This document shows, in pieces, positions 5,692 through 7,074 of a stretch of 7,074 nt of DNA. The translations under genes and the position numbers were made by a program. The notes below the pieces were generated by a model. That model did not search any database. It worked only from the letters and a program-made list of their open reading frames with translations, and had not been told where the DNA came from. Origin of the DNA: an uncultured Actinomycetes bacterium (GTDB lineage Bacteria > Actinomycetota > Acidimicrobiia > Acidimicrobiales > RAAP-2); contig CAITOG010000063.1 of NCBI GenBank assembly GCA_903893955.1, positions 1 through 7,074 of the forward strand, read 5' to 3'. Numbering within the stretch: the stretch's first letter is position 1; each line of letters begins with the position of its first letter.

Positions 5692-6396
5692 TCAGGCGTT
5701 GAGCGAATCGGTCAGGATCGATCGGAGCTGATTCGAATCTCGCAATTCACGCACGAAGCTGTGGTCGCCGGGGTGTGGAGTGACTTCGACGCAAGCGAAT
5801 CGTTCGAGGCTCTTGGCGTAGGCGGCGTCGATCAGGTCGTCGGTCCTGAAGTGGACCTTGATGGTGCCGCGCATCGAAGTCTTCGTCAGCAGCGTTGGGA
5901 GATCTCGATGAAGCGGCGACTTGCTCGCTCTTCTGGCCGTTCTCACCTGCGGTCGCCATCGTCGATCTCCTGCGTGCAAACGTGCAGCGACGGTGAGTGA
6001 TGCCTGGGGGCTGAACGCGAGGACTGAATCAACACCGAGGAGCACGCCGAAGAGGATGGCAGCGAATCCGCCGGAGCTCGTTCCCACGAACACCCGACGG
6101 GTGGCGCCGAGATCTTCGATCAATGCGTCGAGGCTCTCGGCGACCTCTACGACATCGTCGCCGAGCCCAGGGACGCCTCGTTGATACCAGCACTGCTCAA
6201 GGTCTCTGAGAAACACCCGATGCACCTGAAGACCATCACTTTGGCGCAGAAACTCAAATGGCGGACCGAAGAGACCACCCGAAATGCCGCCAAAGGTCAC
6301 AAGGACCGGCGCGGGTCCTCCACCTTGCAGCCTCTCGACGGCTAGCGACGTGGTCGAGTCATTCACAGCTGCTGCGAACTCCGCATCCGGGGTCAC
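5692..6396 (-). CDS. Alpha/beta-hydrolase-like protein
   Basis: Counted from a GTG at 6396, the protein has 234 residues. It shows an alpha/beta-hydrolase pattern: a first strand and glycine loop VLVTFGGISGG (31-41), the nucleophile elbow GTSSGG with S107, the likely acid D186 or D187 in FRTDD, and the likely catalytic histidine H212 in GDHSF. Between elbow and acid is a basic, poorly conserved-looking stretch (about 140-175). There is no signal peptide, so it is probably cytoplasmic. The GTG is preferred because GGAGAGGAG lies 6 nt before it; longer versions from ATG 6414 or GTG 6468 are possible and would add 6 or 24 residues. The substrate is unknown; esterase, thioesterase or a non-enzymatic member are all possible. 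Its end faces the DCC gene, 26 bp apart, with no visible terminator. The region reads slightly less GC-rich than the genes to the left, by eye only. Confidence 0.72.
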   Translation of the reverse strand: MTPDAEFAAAVNDSTTSLAVERLQGGGPAPVLVTFGGISGGLFGPPFEFLRQSDGLQVHRVFLRDLEQCWYQRGVPGLGDDVVEVAESLDALIEDLGATRRVFVGTSSGGFAAILFGVLLGVDSVLAFSPQASLTVAARLHAGDRRWRPQVRTARRASKSPLHRDLPTLLTKTSMRGTIKVHFRTDDLIDAAYAKSLERFACVEVTPHPGDHSFVRELRDSNQLRSILTDSLNA

Positions 6397-6626
6397 TCGC
6401 TGCTCCTCTCCCATCGCGCCGACAGCCGAGTCTTCTCGAACAGAGCATGCATGGTAGTGATCGCTCACTGGTGGCTGGTTTCCGGCGACGCCCGGGAAGC
6501 CGAACGCTCCAGAGACACCTCGCGCGCACTGCCAGTCGTCGGCCGCTGCGGTGAGCTGAGAGTGGCGACGACGGGCCCATTGCGGGACACCGACTTTCTG
6601 CCTGCGCTGCTCGGGGTCAGCGCCCT
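6397..6626. other. Spacer between the hydrolase gene and the CoA-transferase remnant
   Basis: Apart from the ribosome binding site and a possible N-terminal extension of the hydrolase, I see no gene, RNA or clear repeat here. The hydrolase promoter should lie in it but is not recognisable. Confidence 0.4.
6403..6411 (-). promoter_or_regulatory. Shine-Dalgarno site that decides the hydrolase start
   Basis: GGAGAGGAG on the minus strand lies 6 nt before the GTG at 6396. The upstream candidates ATG 6414 and GTG 6468 lack a comparable site. Confidence 0.6.
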
Positions 6627-6907
6627 CTAAAGATAGAAAAGGGGGAGTGCGCTGCGCAGCGAATCTCGAACCCTCGGATCGGCCACATGCTCGATGATCG
6701 ACGTGGCCTGCTCAAGATCGCTGGCACCAAAGATCTCCGCGGTACCGTGCTCTGAGACGATGATCGAATGCTGGAAGCTCGTCGCTGGAGCGGTGAGCGA
6801 GGGGACGACCGTGGATGACCCGGTCTTGTCATGCCACGAGCGAAGGGCCACGATGGCGTGACCATCGTTCGAGTGCATGGCGCCGACGACGAAGTCAGAT
6901 TGCCCGC
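6627..6907 (-). pseudogene. 3' remnant of an acetyl-CoA hydrolase/CoA-transferase gene, broken by an IS3 element
   Basis: The reading frame GQSDFVVGA, then IVALRSWH, STVVPSL, and SIIVSEHGTAEIFG matches the C-terminal domain of acetyl-CoA hydrolase / 4-hydroxybutyrate CoA-transferase proteins. In that family GGQxDFVxGA, the SRIVP-like strand and VTEYGxAxLxG occur in this order. About 93 residues remain up to a TAG at 6627; the N-terminal two thirds, including the catalytic glutamate domain, are absent. Family similarity stops at the GQ motif, and the frame meets a TGA at 6914-6912 inside the inserted element. An internal ATG at 6878 could start an 83-residue peptide, but it would not fold as an enzyme. 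The break coincides with the end of the IS element, so insertion is the likely cause. Confidence 0.75.
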
Positions 6908-6935
6908 TGAATCACACCGGGTTTCCTGGAGGCTC
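6908..6935. repeat. Putative terminal inverted repeat of the IS3-family element
   Basis: This segment starts TGAATCACACCGGGTTTCC and resembles, from memory, terminal repeats of actinobacterial IS3 elements. The matching copy at the other end cannot be seen, so the length and boundary are estimates. Confidence 0.45.
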
Positions 6936-6975
6936 TGACCTGCCCCCGAGTTCCTTACCTATTCCGGTGTTGGGA

Positions 6976-7074
6976 TTAGGCGGTTTGCTTCTCACTCAGG
7001 GACAACTCGAACTCGACCGGTGAGACGTAGCCGAGCATCGAGTGGCGCCGCTGACGATTGTAGAAGACCTCGAT
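6976..7074 (-). CDS. IS3-family transposase OrfB, C-terminal end (partial)
   Basis: Translating the minus strand from the window edge gives 32 residues and a TAA. They include VFYNRQRRHSMLGYVSPVEF, the highly conserved C-terminus of the IS3-family DDE transposase (rve integrase core), where NxxRRHSxLGYxSPxEFE is standard. The gene enters from beyond base 7074, so the DDE residues and the frameshift region with OrfA are not in view. The intact C-terminus and stop suggest the copy may be recent. Confidence 0.88.
   Translation of the reverse strand: MEVFYNRQRRHSMLGYVSPVEFELSLSEKQTA

Larger units (their letters stand above)
6908..7074 (-). mobile_element. IS3-family insertion sequence, right end (partial)
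   Basis: The end of the transposase lies at 6976, and the non-coding end of the element runs to about 6908, where the sequence starts TGAATCACACCGGG. IS3-family ends typically begin with TGA, and this is also where similarity of the flanking gene to its family stops. A later boundary at 6936 (TGACCTGCC) is the alternative. The other end, its inverted repeat and the target duplication are outside the window. Confidence 0.75.

Noticed and set aside
5314..6000. 228-codon plus-strand frame spanning the DCC and hydrolase genes
   Set aside because: It crosses two better-supported genes on opposite strands and shows no protein-like pattern.
1..7074. CRISPR array, tRNA or rRNA genes, riboswitch
   Set aside because: No spaced direct repeats, cloverleaf-like segment, ribosomal signature or recognisable riboswitch core was found by reading both strands.

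Overview
The window is a GC-rich bacterial segment, most likely from an actinobacterium, possibly Acidimicrobiia or a relative. The grounds are base composition, leaderless-looking promoters with a TANNNT -10 box directly before the ATG, a DUF4389 membrane protein, a thiolase-like protein of the mycobacterial TLP type, and a heliorhodopsin. Heliorhodopsins are typical of monoderm (single-membrane) microbes. The phylum is inferred, not proven.

Left part (1-2576, + strand): a carotenoid-oxygenase-family non-heme iron enzyme with a Tat signal and a lipobox, followed after 91 bp by a DUF4389 membrane protein with two homologous halves. Middle (2591-4093, - strand): a 500-residue thiolase-fold protein, convergent with DUF4389, that lacks both thiolase cysteines. 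Its 5' region (4094-4413) holds an AT-rich island with a promoter-like sequence and a short palindrome, and two tiny overlapping ATG/TGA units just before the start codon.

Core (4414-5665): a complete heliorhodopsin gene on the - strand, with the Schiff-base lysine and the counterion glutamate present, divergent from a DCC-family (DUF393) thiol-disulfide oxidoreductase on the + strand. The 82-bp gap between them has the same -10 hexamer (TAGCGT) 6-7 nt before each ATG, a perfect 14-bp palindrome and a second inverted repeat. The two genes therefore look like a co-regulated divergent pair.

Right part (5692-7074, - strand): an alpha/beta-hydrolase-like gene, then the 3' remnant of an acetyl-CoA hydrolase/CoA-transferase gene broken by an IS3-family element whose end and transposase C-terminus run off the window.

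Working model: the carotenoid oxygenase could make retinal (or another apocarotenal) from a carotenoid, and the heliorhodopsin could bind the retinal and act as a light sensor. The thiol oxidoreductase would be a partner or a co-regulated redox protein. The heliorhodopsin call is strong; the functional link between these genes is inference from proximity and promoter layout. The role of the thiolase-like and DUF4389 proteins in this scheme is unknown.
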